This document shows, in pieces, positions 35,385-43,458 of a stretch of 64,000 nt of DNA (the stretch's first letter is position 1; every line of letters begins with the position of its first letter). The stretch covers positions 124,001-188,000 of the forward strand of contig NZ_JAJCVI010000005.1 in assembly GCF_020567525.1 (NCBI RefSeq), written 5' to 3'. A program made the position numbers and the translations under genes. Source of the DNA: Halorubellus salinus (GTDB taxonomy: Archaea; Halobacteriota; Halobacteria; Halobacteriales; Natrialbaceae). The notes below the pieces were generated by a model. That model was given only the letters and a program-made list of their open reading frames with translations. It had not been told where the DNA came from and did not search any database.

Positions 35385-36045
35385 GGTCGGCTCCGGCGCG
35401 AGCGAGCGTGGCGCGGATCGCTGGCGTGAGGCGGTAGGCGGCGTACGCGAGTCCGAGGCCGAGCGCGAGGTCGGTCAGCCAGTGGATGCCGAGGTAGAGC
35501 GTGGACGCGAGCACGGCGCCCGTAATCGTCCAGCTCGCGCGCTCGGCGCCCCGTGGCGCGTGGAGGGACGCGCTCGCTGCGAGGCCGGCGTGCAGGCTCG
35601 GGAGCGCCTTCTGGAGCGTGTCGACGTTCAGCATGAACGCCTGTATCGGGCCCGTGGACTCGTAGAGCACGGGTTGGATGCCGTCGAGGAAGTACCCGGT
35701 GACGCCGACGGGCACGAAGTAGAAGAACGGGATGGAGAGGCCGATCGTCGTCGTGTACGTGACGACGTAGTCGAGCGCTCGCGACCGTCCCTGCTGGCGT
35801 TTCAGGGCGACGTACGTCCAGAGGAGGAGGGCGGGGTACGCGAGCAGGTAGCACGCGACGAAGAACGTCGTGAGGGCGGGGTGAACGAACGGCTGGAAGA
35901 GCGCGACGGTACCGCCTTCGAGCGCGTGCACGAGGTCGGTTCGGAGCGGGTACGGCGACAGCTCGGATGCCGTCCCCGCGACGGCGGAGACGACGAGCGG
36001 GACGGCGATGTAACTGCAGTCCCGGCGGTCGAGTGGAGGGCGCAT
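35356..36045 (-). CDS. PAP2-family membrane phosphatase
   Basis: A 229-residue membrane protein of the type 2 phosphatidic acid phosphatase/inositol phosphoryltransferase group, about six membrane segments. The catalytic motifs are KALPSLHAGLAA (PSxH) and YLGIHWLTDLALG (SRxxxxxHxxxD-like, with the conserved His and Asp). It would remove phosphate from a lipid or polyprenyl phosphate on the outer face of the membrane. The 3' end overlaps a tandem repeat. A TATA box (GATATTTAAC) lies 24-34 nt upstream. Confidence 0.85.
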   Translation of the reverse strand: MRPPLDRRDCSYIAVPLVVSAVAGTASELSPYPLRTDLVHALEGGTVALFQPFVHPALTTFFVACYLLAYPALLLWTYVALKRQQGRSRALDYVVTYTTTIGLSIPFFYFVPVGVTGYFLDGIQPVLYESTGPIQAFMLNVDTLQKALPSLHAGLAASASLHAPRGAERASWTITGAVLASTLYLGIHWLTDLALGLGLAYAAYRLTPAIRATLARAGADPEPAPASGD

Positions 36046-36068
36046 CCCTCGAATCTGTCACACAGACC

Positions 36069-36079
36069 GTTAAATATCC
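36069..36079 (-). promoter_or_regulatory. TATA box of the PAP2 gene
   Basis: Minus strand GGATATTTAAC, 24-34 nt before the ATG at 36045, in an AT-rich patch. Confidence 0.6.
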
Positions 36080-36152
36080 GTTGTTTGATTTGTCAACGTT
36101 TCTGGCATGGTGGGTGACAGAGCGAGACGAGTAACGGGGCGCTGCAGCGCGT

Positions 36153-36470
36153 TCAAACGCTGAAGACGCGCTCGAGTTCGGTCTTTATCTCGTCGAGGTA
36201 CGCGTCGAGGACGGCGTCGAACTTCTCGCGGTCGGCGAGCACGCCCTCCAGACGGTCGTAGGGGTCGTCGGGGAGGTCGATGGTGAACTCGCCGTCGCCC
36301 TCGTAGTGCGGTTCGCTCTCGTTGAGGACCTGCTGGTCGATGGCGTGCACGAGCTCGGCGTCGTACTGCTCGTTCACGCGATTGAACGCGTTCTTGTACG
36401 CCTGCTGGAGCTTCGGGAAGTAGTCGACGTACTTCTCCTCCTCGAACGTCTCGGGGTCGAGGTCGGTCAT
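36153..36470 (-). CDS. Conserved haloarchaeal protein (DUF5783-like)
   Basis: A 105-residue acidic, helical protein beginning MTDLDPETFEEEKYVDYFPK and containing LPDDPYDRLEGVLADREKF. I recall this family as DUF5783, restricted to haloarchaea and of unknown function. CTTTTCAC at about -28 may be the TATA-like element. Confidence 0.75.
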   Translation of the reverse strand: MTDLDPETFEEEKYVDYFPKLQQAYKNAFNRVNEQYDAELVHAIDQQVLNESEPHYEGDGEFTIDLPDDPYDRLEGVLADREKFDAVLDAYLDEIKTELERVFSV

Positions 36471-36601
36471 GATGGTGTGTCCGCGGCCGCGAGTGAAAAG
36501 TGAGGCGTTTCGCGCGCCGGCTACCGACTCACGACGTGGGTGGTTCGGCCGCGTCGAGCACCAGCAGAGGTGAAATCGTCGTTTCAGCTAGTCTACGTGT
36601 T

Positions 36602-38395
36602 ATGGTGTCGGAGACGCACCGTCGTCGTATGTCCCCGCACAGTAGACGGACGGTCCTCTCGCTCGCGACCGCCGCGTCGGCGGCGCTCGCGGGTTGTAGT
36701 GGTCGCATCGCAGACCTCCCCTCGCTGTCGGACGACGACGGGCGAGGTGTCGACGACTGGCAGTACTCCCACGGCGACCTCGGTGGCGCCGGTGGCGGCG
36801 GCGGCGGCGGGTCGAACGTCACGTACCAGGCGTCGTCCGGCGGCGCAGCCGCCGAGAGCGCGGACGTCGGGCTCGCCGCGGGCGGCGCGAAGGACGCGAA
36901 CACGTTCCGACGGAACGTCGAGAACGACTACCTCCCCATCCCGTCCTCGCTCTCCTACGAGGGGTTGTTCTACGACTACTACTTCGACACCGGCGACGGC
37001 GGGTCCTGCAGCGACCTGTTCTGTCCGCGGTACGCGCCCGCCGTCTCCGCGGACCCGCTCTCGGGCGAGCCCGAACGGTACCTCTCGGTCGGCCTGAACT
37101 CCGGGCTGGACGCGGACTCGTTCGACCGGAAGCGCCTGAACCTCGTGCTCGTCCTCGACATATCCGGGTCGATGGGGTCGTCGTTCGACCGGTACTACTA
37201 CGACCAGTACGGGAACAAGCAGACCGTCGAGGACGCCGGCAGCCAGTCGAAGATGGCGGTCGCGAAGGACGCACTCGCCTCGCTCACGGAGAAACTCCGC
37301 CCCGACGACCGCCTCGGCGTCGTCCTCTACAGTCAAGACGCCGCGGTCGCGAAACCCCTGAATCCCGTCGCCGAGACCGACATGGACGCCATCCGCGGCC
37401 ACATCCACGAGGACGTCCAGCCCGGCGGTGGCACGAACCTCGACGCCGGCATGGACGACGCGCTCTCGCTCCTCGAACCGCACGCGGACGCGGACCAGAC
37501 GACGTACGAGAACCGCATGATCGTCCTGACGGACGCGATGCCGAACGTCGGCGAGACGAGCGACGAGGGACTGCGTGGTCGCCTGGAGACCGCTGCCGCG
37601 GAGCGGAACGTGCACGCGACGTTCGTCGGCGTCGGCGTCGACTTCAACACGGAGATCGTCGACGAGATAACGAGCGTCCGCGGCGCGAACTACTACTCGG
37701 TGCACTCGCCCGCGCAGTTCCGCGAGCGCGTCGTCGAGAACTTCGAGTACATGGTGACGCCGCTCGTGTTCGACCTCTCGCTGGAACTGGACGCCGAGGG
37801 CTACGAGATAGAGAAGGTGTACGGCTCGTCGGCGGCCGAGGAGTCCACCGGCGAGGTGCTGTCGGTGAAGACGCTGTTCGCGTCCCCGACGTCGGACGGG
37901 AAGACGAAGGGTGGCGTCGTGCTCGCGAAGGTCTCGCGGACCGCCGACGCGCCCGGCAAGGGGTCGCTTCGACTGCGCGCGAGCTGGGCGGACCGCACCG
38001 GCGAGACGAGCGAGCGCGAGACGACCGTCGAGTTCCCGGACGGCGGCCCGGAGGCGTTCGCGAACACGGGCGTGCGGAAGGCCGTGTTGCTCTCGCGGTA
38101 CGCTGACCTCCTGAAGCGCTGGATGGTCGACGAACGCGAACGCGACGGCGAACCGACCACGGACGGCGTCGCGGTGTACGACGACGATCATCTCGGCGAG
38201 TGGGAGCAACAGAGCGAGGAGCTGTCGGTGTCCGGCGAGTACCGCGACCGGTTCCGTGCGTTCGCGGCGCACTTCGAGCGAGAGATGGACGTCCTCGGCG
38301 ACGACGCGCTCGAACAGGAGCTCGAACTCCTCCGCACGCTCGCGACGTACGGCGAGGCCACGGAACGCGCGCCCGTCGGCCCGGTCCAGCACTGA
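36602..38395 (+). CDS. YfbK-like von Willebrand factor A lipoprotein
   Basis: A 597-residue exported protein. The N-terminus contains SRRTVLSLATAAS (Tat motif) followed by the lipobox LAGC, so it should be a membrane-anchored lipoprotein. After a Gly-rich linker comes a YfbK-type N-terminal segment (KDANTFRRNVENDYLPIP), then a VWA domain with the MIDAS DISGSMGSS, T in GGGTNLDAGM and D in VLTDAMPN, and a YfbK-type C-terminal domain (DUF3520-like). Likely role: metal-dependent protein binding at the cell surface. An alternative ATG is nine codons downstream (36629). The long in-frame extension to 36500 is not conserved-looking. Confidence 0.85.
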   Translation: MVSETHRRRMSPHSRRTVLSLATAASAALAGCSGRIADLPSLSDDDGRGVDDWQYSHGDLGGAGGGGGGGSNVTYQASSGGAAAESADVGLAAGGAKDANTFRRNVENDYLPIPSSLSYEGLFYDYYFDTGDGGSCSDLFCPRYAPAVSADPLSGEPERYLSVGLNSGLDADSFDRKRLNLVLVLDISGSMGSSFDRYYYDQYGNKQTVEDAGSQSKMAVAKDALASLTEKLRPDDRLGVVLYSQDAAVAKPLNPVAETDMDAIRGHIHEDVQPGGGTNLDAGMDDALSLLEPHADADQTTYENRMIVLTDAMPNVGETSDEGLRGRLETAAAERNVHATFVGVGVDFNTEIVDEITSVRGANYYSVHSPAQFRERVVENFEYMVTPLVFDLSLELDAEGYEIEKVYGSSAAEESTGEVLSVKTLFASPTSDGKTKGGVVLAKVSRTADAPGKGSLRLRASWADRTGETSERETTVEFPDGGPEAFANTGVRKAVLLSRYADLLKRWMVDERERDGEPTTDGVAVYDDDHLGEWEQQSEELSVSGEYRDRFRAFAAHFEREMDVLGDDALEQELELLRTLATYGEATERAPVGPVQH

Positions 38396-38695
38396 GCACG
38401 ACCGGCCGGTTCCTCCTTCGAGCGCCTGGAGTCCCTGCCCCGCGTCGCGGGCAGCGTGGACGCTAGCGACGAGCAGTCCCTCGACGATCGGCGACGAACA
38501 CGACGAACCAGATTCGATATCGCGGCATGGGGTTTATCGGATGGCTCGGGGGTGCATTCGGTCGGACGACGACTCATCGCCCAGACCGGTCAGGAACCCC
38601 GAAAACGCTGGAATCGAAGACCACCACCGGCTCAGCGACCCCACTCGATACCGATCGGGGCCACCCCGGCTCAGCGCCCGCTTCCAGTAGCATCC

Positions 38696-38795
38696 GAGAC
38701 CAACCCGCGTCAGCGACTCGCTTCCGGGAGTAGAGACCAACCCGCGCCAGCGACTCGCTTCCAGGAGTAGAGACCAACCCGCGCCGGCGACTCGG
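38696..38795 (+). repeat. Tandem repeat, 37-bp unit, about 2.7 copies
   Basis: The unit beginning GAGACCAACCCGCG(T/C)CAGCG starts at 38696, 38733 and 38770. A more diverged copy lies just upstream (from about 38660). Noncoding. Confidence 0.75.
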
Positions 38796-39521
38796 TCGGT
38801 CTGCGTCACGAGCGGCCCGTTCCTCGTCGGTTCGAGCGGAAGTCCTCGCTCGACGCCCGAACGGTGGTCCCGGTTCGGCCCGTCCGGGTCGAGGTGTGCG
38901 GTGGCGTCGTCGCGCTCGGGAGTCGACCGGTCGAGACCGCGAGTCGGTGGATGTTTCGACTCCCGGTGGCGATGCGGTCTCGCACCCTCCGGTAGTTCGC
39001 CCGTTCGTTCGGTGCCGTTCTGCCGGTCCGACCCCAGGGGTTGGCGGTCGAACGAACCGTCCGCGAGTGTCCGCACTCTACCTGTCGGCGTCACTGCGAC
39101 GTTGGCACGACATCTTCGGGTGAGCTAGCGTCTGCAGTTGGATGGCGCGAGAACCGTCGAACGCGCATGTCGGTTCACCCTGGCGACGATTCCTCGGGAC
39201 GCGGAGTGCAGTCGCTCTTCGAACCGGACGGACCAGGGTGAGGGTCGTGCACGCGATGGTGCGTTTCACTGAACGTCTGTCGTTCCGGGTCGAACACCCG
39301 GTGGAGGATCGTGTGCTCGGGGACCCGCCGGCGAAGCCACCAGGTCGTTCGGGCTCGCGGACCGGCTGCCCGCATCTCTGTGTCTCGCGTCGAGATGAAC
39401 CTCGCCAGATCGATGGTACGGGTCGTTTTCGGCTGTCTGAAAGGGTCACGGTGGTCGCGTGCCGAACCATCCGACCAGCCTGCATAAACTGGTTGGCGCT
39501 ATACGAAACCGGCTAGTGTGG

Positions 39522-39559
39522 TCGATAGCGACGGCTCCCGGCGGCGCGGTCGCTATCGA
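39522..39559. repeat. 11-bp perfect inverted repeat downstream of the DsrE-like gene
   Basis: TCGATAGCGAC (39522-39532) and GTCGCTATCGA (39549-39559) form a stem of 11 bp with a 16-nt GC-rich loop, 26-63 nt after the end of the minus-strand DsrE-like gene. It could end or stabilise the tusA-dsrE message. Confidence 0.55.
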
Positions 39560-39584
39560 ACTGCTCGAAGGAGGATGGGTCGGT

Positions 39585-40193
39585 TCAGACGAGGAGTTGG
39601 ACGTCCGCGTCCACCATGTCGCCGAGGGCGCTGGCAGCGCCGACGCCAGTGGTGACGCCGTCGAAGAAGTCGTCCTCGTCGTAGTCCATGAGGTCGATGG
39701 TCATCTGGCACGCCTGGAACTCGACGCCCATGTCCAGGCTCGTGTCGATGAGTTCCTGGATGGACGCGGTATCGTTGTCGGCGATGCGCTTCTCCATCAT
39801 CTTCGTCGTGAGGCGGTCCATGCCGGGGAGTGCGCCAAGCGCGTTCGGCATCGGCATGTTCGGATTCCCCACGGCACTGAGCTGGAGGTTCTGCGAGCGC
39901 TCCTCGTGGAGGATGTCCAGCCCCCAGAACGTGTGGAAGACGGTGACGTCCCAGCCGAACGCGGCGGCGGTGCTCGCGAGGATGAGCGGCGGGTACGCCA
40001 TGTCGAGCGTGCCCTTCGTCGCGATGATCACCATCTTCCCCTGGTCGTCGCCCTCGTCGGTGCGGACGTCCGCGAGCTCGTCCTCGAGTTCGTCGATGCG
40101 TGCCTCGAGCGCGGCGACGTCCTCGGGCGAGACGCTGCCCGCGGCCGTCGCGGCGGCGTCCTCGGTCTCGCTGGCGTCGGTATCTGTGCTCAT
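39585..40193 (-). CDS. DsrE/F-like sulfur-carrier protein (DsrE2 type)
   Basis: A 202-residue protein of the DsrE/DsrF/peroxiredoxin-like group that relays sulfane sulfur with TusA. The N-terminal 50 residues are an acidic coiled-coil tail (VAALEARIDELEDELADV). The DsrE fold follows: KMVIIATKGTLDMAYPPLIL, a central VTVFHTFWGLDIL, and the conserved cysteine in VEFQACQMTIDLM. It follows tusA by 2 nt on the minus strand, so the two are surely co-expressed. The acidic tail is larger than in bacterial DsrE2. Confidence 0.9.
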   Translation of the reverse strand: MSTDTDASETEDAAATAAGSVSPEDVAALEARIDELEDELADVRTDEGDDQGKMVIIATKGTLDMAYPPLILASTAAAFGWDVTVFHTFWGLDILHEERSQNLQLSAVGNPNMPMPNALGALPGMDRLTTKMMEKRIADNDTASIQELIDTSLDMGVEFQACQMTIDLMDYDEDDFFDGVTTGVGAASALGDMVDADVQLLV

Positions 40194-40195
40194 CG

Positions 40196-40441
40196 TCACT
40201 CGGTCTTCCGGACGTAGTGCTTGTACACGCCGTCGCCCTCGACCTGGTCGAGGAGCTCCACGCCGTTCGTGGTGTCCGCCCAGCCGGCGATGTCGCTCAT
40301 CGAGCCGGAGTCCGTCGCGACGACCTCGAGGACGTCGTCGACCGCGAGGTCGTCGATCGCCTGCTTGGTCTTGACGACCGGCATCGGGCAGTTCTCTCCT
40401 TTCACGTCGAGCGTCTCGGTGGCACTGATGTCTACACTCAT
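40196..40441 (-). CDS. TusA-family sulfur carrier
   Basis: An 81-residue TusA/SirA-like protein, which accepts persulfide sulfur on a cysteine and passes it to partner proteins. The signature is VKGENCPMPVVKTKQAI (Cys18 region, CPxP). The C-terminal beta-strand ends KHYVRKTE. First gene of the minus-strand pair with the DsrE-like protein; a TATA-like box and a CACAATATT element lie upstream. Confidence 0.93.
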   Translation of the reverse strand: MSVDISATETLDVKGENCPMPVVKTKQAIDDLAVDDVLEVVATDSGSMSDIAGWADTTNGVELLDQVEGDGVYKHYVRKTE

Positions 40442-40455
40442 CGTTGTGTGTACTC

Positions 40456-40464
40456 CACAATATT
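40456..40464 (-). promoter_or_regulatory. AGTATTGTG-like element upstream of tusA
   Basis: On the minus strand this reads AATATTGTG, one change from the AGTATTGTG found upstream of two other sulfur operons. It lies between the TATA-like box (40475-40484) and the tusA start, a repressor-like position. Confidence 0.45.
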
Positions 40465-40474
40465 GCGCTATGCA

Positions 40475-40484
40475 CTAAATATCT
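40475..40484 (-). promoter_or_regulatory. TATA-like box of tusA-dsrE
   Basis: Minus strand AGATATTTAG, 34-43 nt before the ATG at 40441, in an AT-rich patch. Confidence 0.5.
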
Positions 40485-40634
40485 GACGGTGCCGGACGAG
40501 CGCTGTCGAACGCGATAGAGCCACGTAGTCGTCGTCGGGTCGCTCACAGACAGCAACTAGAGCCATTCGGATGCGCGTTGAGCGTGTGTTCGTGAGTTCG
40601 GGCGACGTTGGCGGGAGCCGACGGGGCGAGATAT

Positions 40635-40643
40635 AGTATTGTG
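40635..40643 (+). promoter_or_regulatory. AGTATTGTG element upstream of the rhodanese-MBL operon
   Basis: Perfect AGTATTGTG within GAGATATAGTATTGTG, the same 16 nt found at 43199-43214. A palindrome-like GTTGTGTACAAC follows at 40648-40659, and a TATA-like CCGTTAAGT at 40667-40675, about 30 nt before the ATG at 40703. The element sits upstream of the likely TATA box, so it may be an activator site or a second promoter. Confidence 0.5.
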
Positions 40644-40702
40644 GATGTTGTGTACAACTATCCAAACCGTTAAGTGCGGCGGTCGGATACACTCGACCGA
40701 AG

Positions 40703-41887
40703 ATGAGCGAGCAACTGTTCCCAGAGACGGACGCTACCGTCGACAGCATCGACGCCGAGACCCTCTACGAGCAGGTCGAGGACGAGGACGACGTGACACT
40801 CCTCGACGTGCGCGCCAGTTCGGAGTACGACGACTGGCACATCGACGGCGAGAACGTCGACGTCGCGAACGTCCCGTACTTCGAGTTCCTCGACGACGTC
40901 GACGACGACCTCCTCCACCGCGTGCCCGACGGTGACCCAGTGGTGGTCGTCTGCGCGAAGGGCGGCGCCAGCGAGTACATCGCCGCACAGCTCGAAGACA
41001 ACGGGTTCGACGCCGTCAACATGGACGGCGGCATGAACGAGTGGGCGCGCCTCTACTTCGCGACCGAGATCGACGCGGACACCGACGCGACCGTGCTCCA
41101 GTACCAGCGGCCCTCGAGCGGCTGTCTGTCCCACATGGTCGTCTCCGACGGGGAGGCGCTCGTCGCGGACCCGCTCCGCGAGTTCACCGACCGCTACGTC
41201 GCGGACGCTGCCGAGTACGACGCCGAAATCAAATACGCGGTCGACACGCACATCCACGCGGACCACATCAGCGGCGCACGCGACCTCGCGGACGCGGTCG
41301 ACTCGGTCCAGGCGGCGTACCCGCAGGCGTCGCTCGACCGCGGCGCGGCGTTCGACCCCGACGTCGTCCTCGAGGACGGCGACGAACTCGCGGTCGGCGA
41401 CATCGTCGTCGAGGCCGTGTTCACGCCCGGGCACACGACCGGGATGACGAGCTACCTCGTCGACGACGCCGCGCTGTTCACCGGCGACTTCCTGTTCACG
41501 GAGAGCGTCGCCCGCCCCGACCTCGAGGACGGGGACGAGGGCGCGCCCGACGCCGCGCGCTTGCTGTACGACTCGCTGCAGACGCTCCGCGAGTTCGACG
41601 ACGACGTCGTCGTCGCACCCGGACACTTCTCCGACGCGGCAACGCCTGCCGCCGACGGCACGTACACCGCCACGCTCGGGGAACTGTTCGACGACATGAG
41701 CGCGCTCTCGATGGACAAGGAGGCCTTCGTCGACTTCGTCCTCAGCGACATGCCGTCGCGCCCGGCGAACTACGAGGACATCATCGCGACGAACCTCGGC
41801 GAACAGGATCCGGACGCCGACGAGGCGTTCGAGCTCGAGCTCGGCCCGAACAACTGCGCGGCCAGCAAGGACGCGATGACCGAGTAG
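40703..41887 (+). CDS. Rhodanese-metallo-beta-lactamase fusion (persulfide dioxygenase-like)
   Basis: A 394-residue fusion. The N-terminal rhodanese domain (about 12-115) has the catalytic cysteine in VVVVCAKGGASEYIA. The C-terminal metallo-beta-lactamase domain (about 130-320) has THIHADHISG (HxHxDH), the later metal histidine in FTPGHTTG and GDFLF, as in ETHE1-type persulfide dioxygenases, which oxidise glutathione or coenzyme persulfide to sulfite. A C-terminal helical tail follows. It starts an operon with the two YeeE/YedE genes (1-nt gap). Substrate in haloarchaea would be gamma-glutamylcysteine persulfide or similar (inference). Confidence 0.9.
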   Translation: MSEQLFPETDATVDSIDAETLYEQVEDEDDVTLLDVRASSEYDDWHIDGENVDVANVPYFEFLDDVDDDLLHRVPDGDPVVVVCAKGGASEYIAAQLEDNGFDAVNMDGGMNEWARLYFATEIDADTDATVLQYQRPSSGCLSHMVVSDGEALVADPLREFTDRYVADAAEYDAEIKYAVDTHIHADHISGARDLADAVDSVQAAYPQASLDRGAAFDPDVVLEDGDELAVGDIVVEAVFTPGHTTGMTSYLVDDAALFTGDFLFTESVARPDLEDGDEGAPDAARLLYDSLQTLREFDDDVVVAPGHFSDAATPAADGTYTATLGELFDDMSALSMDKEAFVDFVLSDMPSRPANYEDIIATNLGEQDPDADEAFELELGPNNCAASKDAMTE

Positions 41888-41888
41888 G

Positions 41889-42359
41889 ATGCTCGAGACT
41901 CTCTTCCCGAACGGGATCGCGCAGTACGCGATCGGTGGAGCGTTCGTCGGGCTCGGCGTCGTCATCATCTACGTCGGCACCGGTATCATCGCGGGTGCGA
42001 GCACGTTCCTGGAGTCGACGTGGTCGTACGTCTCGGACCTGGACCGGTTCCAGCGCCGGAAGTACGTCGCGTCCCGGGACTGGCGCGTGGTGTTCACGCT
42101 CGGAATCGTCCTGGGAGCGGCCGCGTACACGTACGTGACCGGTGACTTCAGTTACTCGACGCGCGTGGAGCCGTGGCGGCTCGTCGTCGGCGGGTTCCTC
42201 GTCGGCGTCGGCACGCGCCTCGGGAAGGGCTGCACGAGCGGGCACGGCGTCTGTGGCGTCGGGTCGCTCTCGCAGACGTCGCTCGTGAACGTCGCCACGT
42301 TCCTCCTGGTCGCGATCGGGACCGCACAGCTGGTGTTCGCGATGGGGGTGCGGCCATGA
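41889..42359 (+). CDS. YeeE/YedE-family sulfur transporter, half 1
   Basis: A 156-residue membrane protein, about four membrane segments, with the YeeE/YedE conserved motif GVGTRLGKGCTSGHGVCGV, whose cysteine in GCTSGH is the thiosulfate-relay type in the TsuA family. Full-length YeeE has about 350 residues; here the family is split in two adjacent half-size proteins that probably form one channel. ATGA overlap with the second half. Confidence 0.92.
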   Translation: MLETLFPNGIAQYAIGGAFVGLGVVIIYVGTGIIAGASTFLESTWSYVSDLDRFQRRKYVASRDWRVVFTLGIVLGAAAYTYVTGDFSYSTRVEPWRLVVGGFLVGVGTRLGKGCTSGHGVCGVGSLSQTSLVNVATFLLVAIGTAQLVFAMGVRP

Positions 42360-42829
42360 GCTCGGAACCGACCGACCGCGGGCTAGCGTTCAACCTCATC
42401 GTCCTCGTGGGCGGGCTGGTGTTCGGCGTCGGGCTCGCGGTGAGCGAGATGGCGAAGCCGGAGGTCGTCCTGAGCTTCCTGCAGTTCGAGGACTTCGGGC
42501 TCGTGTTCGTGATGTTCGGCGGGAGCATCGTCGCGGGCGCGTCGTTCTGGCTGCTGAGCAGGACGGGCAAGGCGGCGCCGCTGACGGGCCGCGAGTACGC
42601 GCGCCGCCTGAAGTCGTTCGACCGGAACGTCCTCGCTGGCGGCGTCGTCTTCGGCGTCGGCTGGGGGCTCTCGGGCATCTGTCCGGGTGCGGCGTACGCG
42701 AGCGTCGGCATCGGGAACCTCACCATCCTGTGGGCGATCGGCGCGATGTTCGTCGGGGCGTACGCGCAAGCGCTCTGGCGGCAGTGGAGCGCGAGCGACG
42801 CGGAGTCGGCGGCGACGACCGCCGACTGA
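42356..42829 (+). CDS. YeeE/YedE-family sulfur transporter, half 2 (DUF6691-like)
   Basis: A 157-residue membrane protein and partner of the preceding half. Conserved segment: GGVVFGVGWGLSGICPGAAYASVGIG, with the relay cysteine in ICPGA. Starts at the ATG overlapping the stop of the first half (ATGA); an in-frame upstream extension has no conserved character. Together they should import thiosulfate or another sulfane compound. Confidence 0.9.
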   Translation: MSSEPTDRGLAFNLIVLVGGLVFGVGLAVSEMAKPEVVLSFLQFEDFGLVFVMFGGSIVAGASFWLLSRTGKAAPLTGREYARRLKSFDRNVLAGGVVFGVGWGLSGICPGAAYASVGIGNLTILWAIGAMFVGAYAQALWRQWSASDAESAATTAD

Positions 42830-42859
42830 CCTGAATCCCGATCTCCTTCGACGCTGTCC

Positions 42860-42957
42860 GGTCGCTTTCTCCCCGTGAACCGCTCCGTCACACGGGTCGC
42901 TTTCTTTCCGTGAACCGCTCCATCACAAGGGTCGCGTTCTTTCCGCGAACCGCTCGA
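42860..42957 (+). repeat. Tandem repeat, 35-bp unit, 2.8 copies
   Basis: The unit beginning GGTCGCTTTCT(T/C)(T/C)CCGTGAACC starts at 42860, 42895 and 42930. It directly follows the second YeeE gene. Noncoding. Confidence 0.8.
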
Positions 42958-43205
42958 TTCCTCCTCGGCCGTTCGGGTAGTCGTTCTCGGTCGTTCCATC
43001 ATTCCACTTTCGTGGTGGCGAGTGTCTCGTCCGTCGCTCTGTGGGATAGCCGGTTCATGGGGTGCTCGCTCGGGCGCGTGGGAGTGGTCGCTCGGGCGCG
43101 CTCTCGAGCGGCTCGTTCGGGTGACGAACCGTCAGTGAGGCGTCCGGTTCGGCCGGCGTAGTCATGCGTAAGTTATGGATGGCGATGGGTTGGGTAGCGA
43201 GATAT

Positions 43206-43214
43206 AGTATTGTG
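43206..43214 (+). promoter_or_regulatory. AGTATTGTG element upstream of the TauE operon
   Basis: Perfect AGTATTGTG within GAGATATAGTATTGTG, the same 16 nt as at 40628-40643; the TATA-like AACCGTTAAGT follows at 43228-43238 as in the other operon. Confidence 0.5.
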
Positions 43215-43280
43215 CGCTCTTCCCAAAACCGTTAAGTCCCGCTGTCGGCTACGGTCGACTGCACAGAAATCCATGCTCCA

Positions 43281-43289
43281 CACAATACT
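43281..43289 (-). promoter_or_regulatory. Second, inverted AGTATTGTG element before the TauE operon
   Basis: Plus strand CACAATACT, the exact reverse complement of AGTATTGTG, 17-25 nt before the ATG of the small membrane protein at 43307. It would be inside the transcript leader. Confidence 0.4.
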
Positions 43290-43306
43290 GAAGCAGGTGA
43301 TCGTCG

Positions 43307-43456
43307 ATGTTCGGCATTGAGATCTCGCAGGGCGTCGTCGACGGGGCGACGCTCATCGGCATCGTACTGCTCGAAGCGATACTCCTCTACGTGGGCTACG
43401 GCGTCCTCGAGAAGCTACTCGGGCCCCGCCTCACCGCGTTCCTGCGGGGTGACTGA
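43307..43456 (+). CDS. Small membrane protein preceding TauE (DUF7512-like)
   Basis: A 49-residue protein beginning MFGIEISQGVVDGATL, with one hydrophobic helix (about 15-35) and ending LTAFLRGD. It is placed 2 nt before the TauE/SafE gene. I recall similar short proteins (DUF7512) beside haloarchaeal TauE genes; likely a small partner of the exporter. Not in any long-ORF list because of its size, but start, stop and spacing fit well. Confidence 0.75.
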   Translation: MFGIEISQGVVDGATLIGIVLLEAILLYVGYGVLEKLLGPRLTAFLRGD

Positions 43457-43458
43457 CC

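Larger units (their letters stand above)
38396..39584 (+). other. Gene-poor region of about 1.2 kb
   Basis: No open frame here shows haloarchaeal protein composition: translations are rich in Arg, Ser, Pro and Thr and poor in Asp/Glu. The region contains 37-bp tandem repeats (38696 on), AT-richer patches near 39470-39510, and a strong inverted repeat at 39522-39559. It may be decayed sequence or carry a noncoding RNA; nothing firmer can be said. Confidence 0.5.
42830..43306 (+). other. Intergenic region with repeats and promoter
   Basis: About 480 nt. It holds a 35-bp tandem repeat (42860-42957), nothing recognisable from 42958 to 43190, and then the promoter region of the next operon, whose 43197-43250 resembles 40626-40690. 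Confidence 0.6.

Noticed and set aside
38534-39094. 186-residue minus-strand frame in the gene-poor region
   Set aside because: Its sequence is largely a translation of the 37-bp tandem repeats, and the composition is not haloarchaeal.
39142-39516. 124-residue plus-strand frame in the gene-poor region
   Set aside because: Low Asp/Glu, high Arg; no recognisable segment; no promoter or ribosome-binding site.
43273-43320. 15-codon frame before the small membrane protein (possible leader peptide)
   Set aside because: Begins MLHTILKQVIVDVRH and overlaps the next start, but there is no ribosome-binding site or other support; could be chance.
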